Positions 27,201 through 42,200 of a stretch of DNA of 64,000 bases are shown piece after piece. The position numbers and the translations under genes are program-made. This DNA comes from Cladocopium goreaui (taxonomy: Eukaryota; Sar; Dinophyceae; Suessiales; Symbiodiniaceae). Positions within the stretch are counted from its first letter, which is position 1; every line of letters starts with the position of its first letter. The notes under the pieces are model-generated. The model saw only the letters and a list, made by a program, of their open reading frames with translations, searched no databases and had not been told where the DNA came from. Where the stretch lies: the NCBI GenBank assembly GCA_947184155.2, contig CAMXCT020006633.1, positions 1 to 64,000 on the forward strand, written 5' to 3'.

Positions 27201-30200
27201 TGTTCATCCCTCCAAGACTCCAAGGTGTCTCAAAAGATTGTATCATATTGCCCATAGGATCCATGTATGCTATATATGGTAACATTGAGGGTATATTGAT
27301 GGTAAATGTTACCATATATAGCATACATGGATCCTATGGGTATTGTATCACAGGATTTGACCAAATGTAACATATGGGTTCCATGTGTGCCATGGTCCCA
27401 TGGTCAGATTGTACCCGGCCTGGGAAACGTTTACATTTTGCTATGGAAAGATCCACCATTTTTAATGGGTACATCTATTATTTCCATGGCCATTTTCAAT
27501 AGCTGTTTGTACGTTTACCAGGCCGGGTATATTGATCGTATACTCACCATTAACCGGTGGATGGTCTTCCCTTCATTCACCGGGAATTATGTACCCACGT
27601 AACTTGACCACGGCACGGATACAGTGGGATAGGACAAAAAATCCCCATGAAAATAGCCGATTAATATAGGTAAACAATGGTGGTTGAATAGGACTAAAAA
27701 GGATTATATATATAATTATATATTATATATATATAATATACGTATATATATAATATACGTGTATATATATATATATGTACTCTTTTCATCAAATCCCTAT
27801 TCATTAAATCACCACTTATCTCCCCATTAATATCCTCCGAGTGGTTAATTTCCATTTTTCCCCAAGAAAACCTCATAAATCCCCATTGAACCCATTCACT
27901 AGATATGTCCCATTCTTATGCCATTGAATCCTAATTGTTCCGTTATTCTTCTATAGTGATTAAATACATTTAAATACTGATTACAGTAAATCTATGTAAA
28001 TCTCCATTTTTGCCCAAGACAACATAGGAATCCAGTGGTGATTTGACATTTTTCAGAATCACCTGAATAGTTAAGTCATCATAAACCATCAAACTAAATG
28101 GACCATGTTCCAAATCACTGGGTCCTCACTGCCTGGGATGCTGCCAGAAGCTTGGGGACGCCTCAGGACGGCTGTGTTGCATCCAAAACTTCCCCGCGAC
28201 AGATCGACGAGCCGAGGAGGTGGATGGTGATCCACGGGACAATTTGCAAAAGACCGCCCAAAAAAACATAGGAAACCAGAGGACCATGGTGATTTAACAT
28301 ACTTTAACCAGGAAAAACATGGAAAAACTGTGATTATTTTTATCATAGAACAGGGTGCTTTATTTAATCAAGAACAATGGGGATTTAATCATAGGAACAT
28401 GGTGAATCAACCAGCAGACATGGGATGTAATATGATTTAAACAACTAATTATGGTGATGCAACAGGCAAAAGAATCTGGACATGATGCTGTTCCGCAAGT
28501 GTCGATTCATCAAACCTGAAGTTTTGGCATTCGACCAGAACATATGGAAATTCATGGACCCATCATCCATACCCATGACGGATCCATGGTGCTGCTATAT
28601 ATGGTGCTCCATGGATCCCATCAATATACCCCCTTTATGTTAGCATATATACCATACATGGACCTATAATCCATAGGAAAAATCTAGAAATGGACCCGCA
28701 GGATCCTCCATTTCCAGGGACCACAAGGTACAGAGGATATGACGAGCAAACAGGATGAATCTGCTGCCGATCCTGTGAAATCATGAAAATCTTCTGGTGT
28801 CGGAAAATCGAGGCACAGGAAATCATGTGATTTCCAAAAATATATGGAATTTTTAGGTCCTAAAACCTGGACCTTTCCAAAAAAAACGGAAATCTCAGCA
28901 ATCCCAAACGGTTTGTTCATACGGAAATCATGGGACATCACAAGCCACCAGCATGCGAATCACCTGCGAAGGCGATGGGAACCCCTTGTTGCTGCAAGTC
29001 GTCTCCGTTTGGCAACGCAATGCTCTCATTCTACACCGGAAAAAAAATATCAAACCTAGGAAAATCATGCAAATCTGGAAAGGACAAATGGCTTATTGTA
29101 TTTTATTGTAACAATCCCCAAAACAATAGAAACATAAACTCCAATGAGAACAGTGAACAAATGAACATGGGTCTTTTTTTCTTGAGGTCGTCATTTTGCA
29201 ATGGCTCTTTAACAAATCATCATCATAAAGATGTGTTATAACTAGCAAGTCATAAATCACATTAAGAGGATTTAAGATTATATCAGATCATCATTATCTT
29301 TTAAGATGAGTTATATTATATAAGCCTCTAATGTGGGTAAAACAATGATAAACTATCTCTCATATCACCATAAATAGGTGGTATAAACCATGCCCAGCTG
29401 CCAGCTGGGTGGTTTGCTTCAGGTTTGTTTGCTTCAGGTTTATAGATAATTATAATCATTGTTTATTATTATATATCATTATCAATAAACCACCATATAT
29501 TATTGCTTTACCCAATTACTCATAAATCATTTCCCACCAGACCGGGACGTGGATTGCTTCAGGCTGGGGAACTGGAACGTTTGGAACCGCGCGCGCTGTG
29601 TCCTCTGAGTGTGGGCACCTGTCTGGGGAAAGTGGAGATTTGTGAAGTTGGTTTTGGTACGTTTTTTTCCTAACGGTATGTGTGTGTATATAATAAAATA
29701 AGTGATATATGTTGATATATGTTGATATATACGTGTGTATATTATACACACATATATGATATTGTATGATTGTGTTTATGATGATATGATATGTATGTAA
29801 TGATTTGGACATAAACTGCAATACATATAATAATATCATATATACCATATGTGTATAATATTTTAATATATATATATATATGCATCGTTTTTTCTTGGTT
29901 GCAGATGATATGCATAGCTGTGGTCGTGACATCTCCTTATCTATCTTGACTTCACAAAGGCGCTTTCCGCAATGGGTTGTCAAATTATGGCCTGAAGCAA
30001 ATGGGTTGATAGGGTGCCCCCTAATCCCATTATCATCATTTTCCTCATGATAATCATGTTTTCAATTTTTTCCCACTAAGCATGACTGTTTTGGGATATC
30101 AAAACAAATTGGACAGAACCAAATCATGGGGGGATAATCATGTTTTTCCCACTAAGAATGACTGTTTTGGGATATCAGCAATTTTTGGACAGAACCAAAT

Positions 30201-33200
30201 CATGGGGGTGCTTGAGACCTCACAAGATATTGATATCACCTGGTCACTAAGACCGTGATCGCGTGGTGATTTCTGGGAGAAGGCTCGAGTTTTTTTCGGG
30301 AAAAGTGGGAGAAATCTGTGTCTCGAAAATGAGAGATGGTATACCCTCTGGTAAACTAACATAGCTATTGAAAATGACCATTTATAGTGGATTTTCCCAT
30401 TAAAAATGGTGATTTTCCATAGTTATGTTAGTTTACCAGAGGGTAACTCCACCATTTTATGTTTTCGAAAAGGAGGGAAACTGAGCAGATTTGTAGGATC
30501 AATCTGCTCAAAAACATTATACTATGATATATTACGTATCATATGCTATGTCTGGTCTTTGTAACCAACGTACAGGGACGAGAAATGAATCCATTCGTTC
30601 TTCAAATCCTTGACGTCCAAAGGGTCCCTGGAGGTTGGTGCAGGTTCTTGGAGACAAACATCTTCCAACAAGTAGCAGCTGATCAAACATGATCCGTTTG
30701 AGTGATGATGATTAGTAGTACTATGTTATATGTACATAACATTACATAACTATCATTATTGATGATCATCATATTCATCATCACCACCCCGAAACGGCTT
30801 CCTACTGTAACATGCAAATGTTCACCCACGGCCAGAGGATCGTGGTCTTTGATCGCGACGCCAATGATCCAAAAGTCACTTCGGATTGGCCCATCAACGA
30901 TTTAGCCCGGGGGCCCACGGGAATCTCTTTTTGGTTTTCACCACCAAAAAAAATGGATTTATGGATGTTCATCCCACAACCCATAGGATCCATGTATGGC
31001 ATATATGCTAACATTGGGGGTATATTGATGGTAAATGTTACCGTATATAGCATACATGGATCCTATGGGCAACTATGGTGTATTAAAGGCTTTGATCCAT
31101 CTCCATTCGTTTTATTTGGGTGTTTCCTCAAGACATCTCAAGACTGTGTTGCGGCCCCGAAGCAGTGGTTTCCCAACTAAGCAGTGACCAACAGCTTGAA
31201 TTGTTTTTGGAGTCCAAATTTTTACCCTGTGAAATGATGAAACTAAGCCACCATTTGAGGGTACAAATCTATTTGGGGAGACCGTGGATATTTTCTGGTT
31301 GGTGGTTTGGAACATTTTTTATTTTTCCATATATTGGGAATAATCATCCCAACTGACTAGTATTTTTCAGAGGGGTTGAAACCACCAACCAGTTAACATA
31401 TTTTTTAACCCACAAATTTGGAGAATCTACCAGTACTGGGGAAAATGAGTTCATTCCCTGAGGCCAGGCTTAAGGCACCTCCAATGGTCTCTGGCTGATG
31501 GAGGGCCAGATCCCTTATATCTTTCCAATGGCAAGTGTTCAGATAAAAGTGGGTGGCCGTTCAAGAAGCTTCACACCGTTTTTATCTGACAAGTTGATTT
31601 TGGCCCATGATCTTTTGCCAGTTTTCATGAGTCGAAAGATTCACCCAGCTTGAGTCAGCTTGTTGTTCAGGTCGAAATCAGCCTGTCTTGTTTATGTGTT
31701 TCACATTCTCAATCACGCTGCTATTTAGACAACACAGACATACATATAGTATCATATAGTACATATAATAATAGTAACAATAGTAAACATAATTGTAATG
31801 ATAATGATAATAATAGTGACGATAATAGTATAACAATGTGTAGGAGGACTGCGTGAGCAGCACCCATGACATCCAGACATCCAGAGGCAATGCTCAAAGA
31901 TGTAGAGAGGAATAGAGAGGATGGTGCTTCCAATCTGTGAATTTATCGCTAGAAGGAATCCCTAGTGTATATATGTGACCATATATATATATATATACAT
32001 ACATACAGTATGCATTATATACCTATACATATACGTGTATATAGATATACATATATATATATACATAACTATCCAGTGATGAACGGAAGGAGTGGAGGAG
32101 CTAGGGGTATCCATATGATAGACAATATGGGCCTAAATTGGAGACAACCACCTTCAACAACTTGGGGACACAGGTTCTATGCAATGTTGGCCGCTAAAGA
32201 GAAGGCTGGAATATGGTTTCATTTTACAATCTTTGGAATTCCAAATCCTGTCTCCAGTTTAGCTGAATGATTTGTTTCCTATTTTTTTTAGGCCAGGTCA
32301 AAGCGCCCGTCACAATATCATCATGTGATGATTCACATTTATATATCCCATCAAATATCCTCATTGTATTCCAATTATACAAACCCAGAGCCAGCTTGAT
32401 TGGGTAATTACCCTAGGGTAAACATACAAAAAGATGTGGAAACCCTATGGTTTCCCGTGCGGAAAATTCCCGCGAGGCATTCAACCATTGGTGCCGGGCT
32501 CAGCCACTGGCAGCTGACACATGTGAAAAGGTTGGCTAACAGCGCCATGGAGATTTGCCTTAAATACGGGCCTTCTTGTGATCAATGTGTGTTATAATAT
32601 GTGATAATCTAGGAAATATATGATATATGTTCGATCTACCCCCCAGTAACAGCAGATAAATGATTTTAATTTAACCTATGATATATGTATGCCATGTAAA
32701 ATGTATATATATATATATGTAGATGCTCAACCATATCAAATTGACCAGCGAGGGTTTAGAAACTGCCGACACAGGAGTTCAATCGCAAAGAAGTGTACAA
32801 ACCAACATGAGAAAACATGTTTGAACTTGTATGGTGTATACCTCCATCAGTAAGAAGTGTGTATATCACTGTTTTTTCCAATCGGAGTTCGATGCATTAC
32901 CCTTTGGTTTTCAACATATTGAAAATCACCATTTTAGAATTTTAATTGGTAAATCTTCACTACAGATGGCCATTCTCAATAGCAAGCTGTTCAATTACCA
33001 GAGACTACCATCACCAAGCCGCGCAAACCGCGCGGGTTGGCTCGACGGTGCGACAGCGTCTCCCAAGGACGATGGAGATTGTCACGCCCATCAAGAATGA
33101 CCTGTATGTTTGGGATGCCGGAAGCCCTGGGAGATCGTGGGAGCTGGCGGTGTTTTTATGCGCGTCCTGATCATCTTGTTGCTATATGTTTTTTTTTTTT

Positions 33201-36200
33201 ATCTATAGGATATGATCATCGAATTATACGATTAACAATTAACTATATGTAATTTTATCCTATAATAATATGTTAATCAAAGCATGATATGATGAGAATA
33301 ACTAGAAAGGTTCTATCATTTGCAAGAACACAAGCACTGTTACTGTTTTCGCGTGTGTATGCCAGCTGTTCTGCAGAAATACGCATCCGCACAATTTTGC
33401 AAATACATAAATTCAAGCAATTTTATGATAGCACCATGACGTTACTTTATGTTACTTCACATTGGTCTACTATTCTAGTTTGCGCAATCTTGTACACCAT
33501 ACCAGACTATATTTTCTTGCACTACAACACATTGCATGTCATTAGTTTGGGTTTACCCTCTGGTTTTGTCCCATAGCTTTGGACAATTCCCCATCTATAG
33601 ATGATTTTCACAATACAACGAACCTACATTGATAGGGGATTTCCCAGTTATGATGACTTGCCTATTATTAAACATGAGCCATTTTCATCCATTTTCATCA
33701 ACGTTCGTTACCTTCTGGTAAACTAACATAACTATGGAAAATCACCATTTTCAATGGAAAAAAAACACTATAAATGGTCATATTCAATAGCTATGTTAAA
33801 TTACCGGAGGGTAAATAACCAGAACCTCCATCTGGATCTTGTTGAAACCGTCGCCAAGGCGCTGACTGGGCAACGTTTGCAAATCCATGACAATGTCATT
33901 GAGTCGCTCAGCAGACACCCACGGATGGTGACTTTCGTGATTTTTGAGCGAAAAAAAACCTGTTGGATATGGGGATTCTATGAACATGTTGACACTTTAC
34001 GTATATCTTTGGGGATGATCATAATCCATGAACTGGGAATTCCTATTATAATCGAATTTAATCAAGCAGTACAATGGAATGACCGTATGATTTACATTAA
34101 TTTACCGTATAATAGAAACACATACTGTACCCTGGTTGCCTTGGTTATGAAATGGGATTCATTCTAAGCTAATTTGCTGGGGATGAGTAGGGAAAGCTAT
34201 ATCAACTGACTAGTATGTCATGGTTCAGGCGATGTGAAGTGACCAGCTCAGATGGTGCAAAGACGGCGGATTACCCTCTGGTAAACGAACATAGCTATGG
34301 AAAATCACCATTTTTTTATGGGGAAACTCACTATTTCAATGGCAATTTTCAATAGCTATGTTAAATTACCAGAGGGTATTGGGAAAATGTTCATGGATTT
34401 CAGACATCTTCAGATCAGATAATTACTGGTTGGAGACAGTTTCTTCCCATTTTCGCTCACCGCGCAGGTTATTTCAGATTCCTCTTGGTTGTAACACCAA
34501 GCATGTTCCTTTCCTCTGCGGTGCAGTGTCATTTTTGATCAAGATGAATCGCTCACTGGGTCAAATCTGAACTGCAGATCGTACATGTACTCAGGCAATC
34601 TTTCGATTTTTGGAAACTCAACTGGAAAAATGACTAACATGATTAGCGTTGTCTTTAACCTTCGTCAGATGCAAATTTCAGGGGAAAATCCGTTTGGGGA
34701 CGGATCTTAAAACCTGTGATTTTCCGTTTGGTCGCATGAACATACAATAAATCCCAGCTATTTTGGTGAGTACTAGGGTTTTGAACCCTAGCCATTTGAT
34801 TTACTTGACTTTTGCCATGTGTTTTTCCAGCTAAGTCCATCGTTGGTATTTTCAGACCTGTGTTTTCGGAAACTGGGTGACCCACATTTCTTGTGCCAGG
34901 TGTTTTGACCATGACCATAGTAAATGGATGTAAATGGCTGATAACACTTCAACCTCTGGTTCCAATGATCTCAATAGACCCACTGCGCCAAGGTCGAATA
35001 TCACCGTCACGGGGCTCAGAGATGGAGCGCACCTTTTGGACTGATGGGGAGTGAATACATGACATGTGACAACGAAGACCGGGGCTTGCCATTCTCGGGA
35101 ATGTTCGCAATGAATTTGGTTGATACCACTGTGGATACTGCCGGGCTCCAAGGCCATCAAATTTGGCTTGAAGGAACGACGGCTCTTCGTGGGCAGCGAG
35201 GATGGGGAGATCCATTGCATCAATGCAGTCACTGGGCGCCGTGAAATGGCCATAAGAAAAAGCCAGGGAAATCATCTACTTTCATGGGAAACGGTCCATA
35301 TCTATTGCTAGTTTACCAAAGGCTATGTCAAAAAGCAAAATTATGGCAGGTGATATACTGTATCATTATATATGGATAATATATATATACATATTTCTAT
35401 GCCATTTATATCCCATTCTATGATATTCTATGGTCATTACTATGTCATGACTATCCCATTCCCAGTATCACTGGAGGGTACTGTGCACCGGCACCCAGGC
35501 CTGTGGCGCCAAGCTAAAGGTCCTTAGCCCACACACCTACGAGGCGGAACGAGTCCGGGGGATGTCCCTCGGAGTCCGTGATTCAAGTTGTGTTCATCAG
35601 ATGAGTTTTTTTCCAAGCGATTGTTTGATCTACCCTTTGGTTATTTAACATGGCCATGGAAAATGGCGCATTTATAGATGGTTTACCTATTGAAAATGGT
35701 GATGATCTAGATCTACCCTTTGGTAAATTAACAGTTGGACCCTGATTTTATCACCCATTTTTAATGGAAACTAACTAGTCTTCCAACCAAGATGACTGCC
35801 AGGGTCGAACTGTTAATTTACCAGAGGGTAGATTGTGATTTGAAGTCTATCATTTCTTTTGAATGCTTTTTTGTTCATGTTGAAAGATTGCGATGAGGGA
35901 AGCTTTTTGGAGCCAGGGCCATGATATGATTTGGGGCACAAGATGTGACTGTGTACCTGGGTGAGCCGAGCTGCGCTCTTAAAAAATGACTAAGCCGTGG
36001 ATACGGCGCGAAAACATGCGGCTGAACTACAGAAAAAAACGGCTGAAACTATTAAAAATGTGCCTACCCTCTGGTAAACATACAAATAACTATGGAAAAC
36101 CACTATTTTTAATGGGTAAATCAACTACCCTCTGGTTATGACTAACATAGCCATGATATAGATGGCCCATTTATAGATGGTTTACCTATTAAAGATGGTG

Positions 36201-39200
36201 ATTTTCCATGGCTATGTTAAATAACCTGATGATATACACTTGAGTCACAAGGCAAACAAACGATTTGAGCCACAGCAATGTAGGTGCTCTTCGCAAAGCT
36301 GAGTTGCTTCAAACTTCAGGTCCTTTAAGCTTCAATTTGATCAACTGAGATGGAGGTGTGCAGGATGCATCAATATATATCTATATATATATATATGAAA
36401 TATATATATATAATATTATATAATATATATATATATATTTATACATATAAAGAGCCCAGAGCCACAGGATCCCACAGATTTCAAAGCTATTCACCATCAA
36501 AAAACCATTTTAGGTGTATCCAGGTGTATCCAATGACTTGCTCTTAGATGAATATGTGCATATCGTATATGGTTCCCTTTCCCCACTGTTGTTGATCGAA
36601 TTCCCGAGGGCCATCACAGATCAGCGAAAACATTTATGGATCATTTCTTCTGAACTACCCAGATGTGTGCAAAGGGCTTTAGTTTCTCCATGATGTCATT
36701 CAGTTGGTGTATGTTGCCTCAAGTCTGCCAGATCAATAGTTTCAACATGTTTCAAACGTTCTTTCTTGATCTTTCTTGTTTGGTTTCATATGATGTAAAG
36801 GTTGCTGGTTTCATTGAGGAAGTGACCCCCTTAGGTAGGTAAGTTGGTAAAAACAAGGTAGGTTGAATGATGTTGAATGTTGGATTATGGGGAATATCAT
36901 GTTAATATGATATATATATATATAGATATACTTAGATGGGCTTACCAACTCATGACTGCGGGGACCCTTCCTGTGATCCCCAAGTGGCCAACCCCAGGTG
37001 ACGCAGATCGAGTGCATGAGCGGAAAAGTCTTGACCCTGAGTGCTCCGGAGAAGGCGCAGCTCGTCGGGCATAGGGAGGTTTTTCGGTGAGGATGGTAAT
37101 TCCCTGGATGCCAAGCCATGTTGAAATAGCTTGAGTCGACGAAGCCGCAGATTGGCCAAATGATGGCTCATTACCCATAGGATCCATGTATGCTATATAT
37201 GGTAACATTTACCATCCATATACCCCAAATGTTAGCATATATACCATACATGGATCCTATGGGTTATTTTTAGGGGGAAACAACAAAAACCTCCGACATC
37301 TATGGAATCTACGGATCTGTCTGAAAACTCAGTTCCCCCCCCAAATCCATTGGTCAATTCCGTGCAGAAATGAAGGCCATGTCCAGCAGAAGAAATTCGG
37401 GAGAGATTCAGATTCCAGACATGTTACCCTCTGGACAGTAAACTAACATAAACTAACGAATCATAGCTATGGATTATGGCCCATTTATGGTTTACGTATT
37501 GAAATTATTAAAAATGGTGATTTTCAATAGCAAACCGTTAGTTGACCAGAGGGTAATACATTTTAGATCATTTTTTGCCGAGGAACATCCCAAGTTGGAA
37601 CTTGGACGTCAGGTGATCAACGTGCACGATGTGCCTGGCCGGCTTTTGGCGTTTTTTTTTTTGTGTGTGACCTCAACGGACCTGGCAGGTGGGGAAAAAC
37701 TTCGGTGAACATGTCCTTTTTTTCGCGATCTTATAGGGATAATCATGAAAATCATGGATTTATTCATGGGAGTTAATGGGAAAATATAGTTCAAATCGAT
37801 AAATCGGGTGTTCAAATGGGTGTGGGATTTACTAAGGAGGGATCTCAGGATGCCACAAGGATCAGCAATGGAAAATCACCCATTTTTCCAGCGGTGATGT
37901 TTGTTGATTAGATCATCATAATATATAGGATAATAGTTATAGTTATATACTTATATATGGTTGGTATGATATAGTTAAGTTATATATATATGATATAATT
38001 ATATACTGGTTGGTGGTTTGGAACATGGCTTTTATTTTCCATTTCATCTATGGGATAATCCTTCCCATTGACTTTAATATTTTTCAGAGGGGTAGGTATA
38101 CCACCAACCAGATAAAGTAATGTGACATGTGATATTAAAGTTTCATGATTCTCCCACCAAAAATCTCTCATGAACACCAAACAAAGGTGAGACCCTAGCA
38201 GTTTTGTTGCTTTGTAAACCCATGACCCTCTGGGTATACGTTTACACAACTTGCTATGGAAAATCACCATGTTGAATGGGCAAATCAACTATTTCTATGG
38301 CCATTTTCAATAGCTATTTTGACATAACCAGAGGGTAACTATAGTTGCAGCTTTCCCAGTGAAAACCCCAATAGTTGCAGCATCCCCCAAGGACACCGGG
38401 GAGAAAAAGGCCTTGCTGCTCAAACGGATCGATGCAACTTGGACCGAAACAGGGGCGGTGAAACTTGGGACTTATATTTGGGAATCATATTCTTACTGGT
38501 GCGTTTTACGTAGGGAATGGATGGGTTGCTGGGGGTTGCTGGGATGATTATTGATTATTGATATAGTGATGATCCATGGATCCTTCCCGAAAATTCTTAC
38601 TGTAAAACGCACCAGTAAGTGTTTGGTGAGTTTATGGGGATGGAAACATCAAAACATCACCAGGGGGAGATTCATAGTGGAGACATCCCAGATGATGAAC
38701 TCGTTGGTGTTAGTTCGGTGGCTGGGAGAGTTATTCCCCACAAATGGAGGTTTAGTTCGCTGGGAAAATCTACTGTAAATGGTGGGCTTTTTAAGCAAAC
38801 CACGTTACCACGTTTGATATCGTTTGATTACCAGAGGGTAAATCTTGGTTTGGTCAGTCAATGAGCCGATTGTCAAGACATGGATTTATGCACGAATATA
38901 TGATATCCCGCCAAAAAGGCCATTTCGAATTGGCCTCTGTTGGCAGTTCAGCGGCTAGCAATGGATGCATTGTTTTTCACCTTGGACCAAAAGCTTGGGC
39001 GCAGTTTCAGTTATAAGTGGAGAGATTTTTTACTAACCATACCCTCTGGTAAACGTTTACATAACTATGGAAGATCCACCATTTTTCATGGGAAAACTCA
39101 CTATTTCGGCCATTTTCAATAGCTATGTTAGTCATTACCAGAGGGTAACCCACCACCAGCCATAACCGTAACCATTGCAGCCCCAGATCCCATCGTTCCA

Positions 39201-42200
39201 GTGGTGACTTTTCCATGGGTGGGGTCGACCGCCGAGTTGAGTGATGTGGGCGTCATTTTGAGGCGCCAAAAAGGGGCGCTGGGCGGGTTTGGGTCGGCAG
39301 ATGAGATGGGTGGCCATGGTGTCTAAAGCACGCCCAATATAGAAGAGAGGGATATTTGGTAAATATCATTCAATATCATCTATAGCATCCTGGAAACACA
39401 ACTCTCTATATATCTTTCTTGGGGGTTACTATAGGCCCTATAGGCCCATAGGCCCAGTATGTTCATAGTATGTTGGCGTTCCAACATCTTCTTCGGCCAA
39501 TTCCAAGGCTTTGATCGAAGTTGATGGTTACATCCACGAGTTAATGCACGCTGATGTAAACTATAATGGTAACCATAGCTGGTTGGTGGTTTGGAACATT
39601 TTTTATTTTCCATAATACATGGGATGATCCTTCCCATTGACTACTATTTTTCAGAGGGGTTGAAACCACCAACCAGTAATGGTAACCATAGTCAATGAAA
39701 TACTACCCATTCACTTGGTTAGGCTTAACTAGGGGAATGTAACTATTGTTAACTAGGGGAATGTAACTATAAACCAACTTATCCATGACTGGGGGACCTC
39801 CAGTGGTATAAAAGAAGGTTACAAGACATGGGTGAGGTTTGCGGTGAAAAACACTAGGTTTTTTGAGGAGGAACTAGACATTTACATGACCACATGCTGG
39901 GCTGCTGGGCTGGAAATTTCACCAGATTTGTGCTGTCGCCATATCCAAACATGGGGGGCATTTGTGAAAAGACCTGAAAATGTATGACAATCTCTTGAAA
40001 TGCTTCACTTGGGTGCCATCGGGTTTATTTTTATAGATTCAAACATGGTGATCACCTCATAATTTGGGACATTTGGCCCCCTCAACTATGGTCGGTGACA
40101 TGATGTGACATGCATGTATACATAATATTTATATAATAATAATAATTATATATATATACGCACATAACCACATAACTTAATCATATATATATATATATGA
40201 AACTGGACCACTAAATAGAGTCCAGGTTCACATGCCTTTGTATTCCACATCCTCCATCGGATGAAGATCCCCCAGTGAGCCAATGACCAAATATGTTGAC
40301 TTTTCAGATACTATCGGTGAGATCGTTTTGTTTGTTGGTTTGTAAACCCATGAACTATAGTTACATCCCCCAAACGTTAACCCAAAAGTTACCCATGTGA
40401 ACCAAGTCAACTGAACGCTCACCTGACCACGGGGGGGCCTCACCTTGTAGTTGAAATCGCCGGTTGAAATCACCATGAAAAATCAATTGAAATACCATTT
40501 TAGTTGCTTAAATCCCCATACAATTCCATACAAATCCCGCTAAATCCCATTAGATTCCATTAAAATTCCATTCAATTCCCATTAAATCAGACTTGAATCC
40601 CATTAAATCCCATTAAATCAGACTTGAATCCCATTAAATTCCCATTAAATCCCCATTAAACCTGAACAAAAATCCCATGACTCGTCCTCCCGCCATCGAC
40701 GCCGTCCTCCCTGGCCAGGTTCGCCCACGATGATCGGGAGATGTTAGCCGTCACCTCCGAGGAAGGTGATGTGGGCTGGTGACCCAGCGGAAAAAACGTC
40801 GGAAAAAACATCATATGGGTTTGTCTGAAAATAGGGTATATTCCCAATGAAATAGCCATAAAAAATAGGGATAATGATCAGCAAAACCATTGGGTAAAAA
40901 GGGGTACACTATTTTCAGACACACCCATATTATAGGATATAATAGTTATATATATACTTATATATGGTTGGTATGATATAGTTATATATATGATATAGAT
41001 CATCATAACTGGTTGGTGGTTTGGAACATTTTGGAACATGACTTTTACGACTTTCCATATATTGGGAAGAATGATCCCAACTGACGAACTCATCATTTTC
41101 CAGAGGGGTTGAAACCACCAACCAGGATATCTTGGGGGATTTAACATGATTTACCCTCTGGTAAACGTAGAAACAGTGCGAACTGGAACATCACCATCAA
41201 TTTCATAGGTAAATCAACAGTGGATGGAAGATTGGCAACCGTTGGCAACCGTTGGGCAACTATGAAACATTGTAACTTTTCATGGGATTATAAGGGAATA
41301 AACATGGATAAACCATATACCAACTGGTGCATGATTTCTGAACTATCCACAGTATTTTGGGGGATTTAACATGATTTGATCATGGGGATTAGGGATACTA
41401 TTACTATATATATATATATTATATTATATATGTATTACTATATTGGGGATCATAGGAGTACTAAAGAAAATGTGGATACTATGGGATTTGACATGAATTC
41501 AAGATGATTAATGTGGTGTTTAGCCAATAATAAGCTTCAATTTTGGAGGCGTTATACCTGGTTTACTATTGCAGAGATGAGCCAGACAATCACAGGGACA
41601 CTATGGGATATTTTGGGGATTTAACATGATTTACCCTCTGGTAAACTAACATAACTATGGACAATCACCATGTTTGATGGGTAAATCAACTAGAACTTGC
41701 CATTTTCCATTGCAAACTGTTAGTTTACCAGAGGGTAAACAAATTAACATTTTGAGAAATGTTGCTAAAGAACGGGATGCGATGGTGATTTAACCGGAGA
41801 TCATGGATGAAGATGTGGTGCATAGCCACTGCCACAAAGCGGATTACCATTTTGGAGGCTTCAAATCCCACCCATTTCCGGTAATATTGGGGATGGTTTA
41901 TCCCATAGGATCCATGTATGGCATATATGCTAGCATTGGGGATATATTGCTGGTAAGTGTTACCATATATAGCATACATGGATCCTATGGGTTATGGCAT
42001 TGGGTTTACCACAGAAGTTAGAATCGTTTTGAATCTTTTAGAAGGGGGATGTTGACTCATCAACTTGGGGGTTCAAGCCTCCAGAAATGTGTGCAAATTG
42101 GCTTTGACATGCGCATCCCACTCCGAAAGTGCACAGAAACCCGACAATCACCCGGAGTATCCCATACAGTGGGTGAAGTACGAATGGAAAATCCTGCGTT

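Larger units (their letters stand above)
35831..36997. other. Intron-like stretch
   Basis: Contains two family A elements (36,065 and 36,126), TA runs at 36,372-36,440, and no supported exon. Confidence 0.4.
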
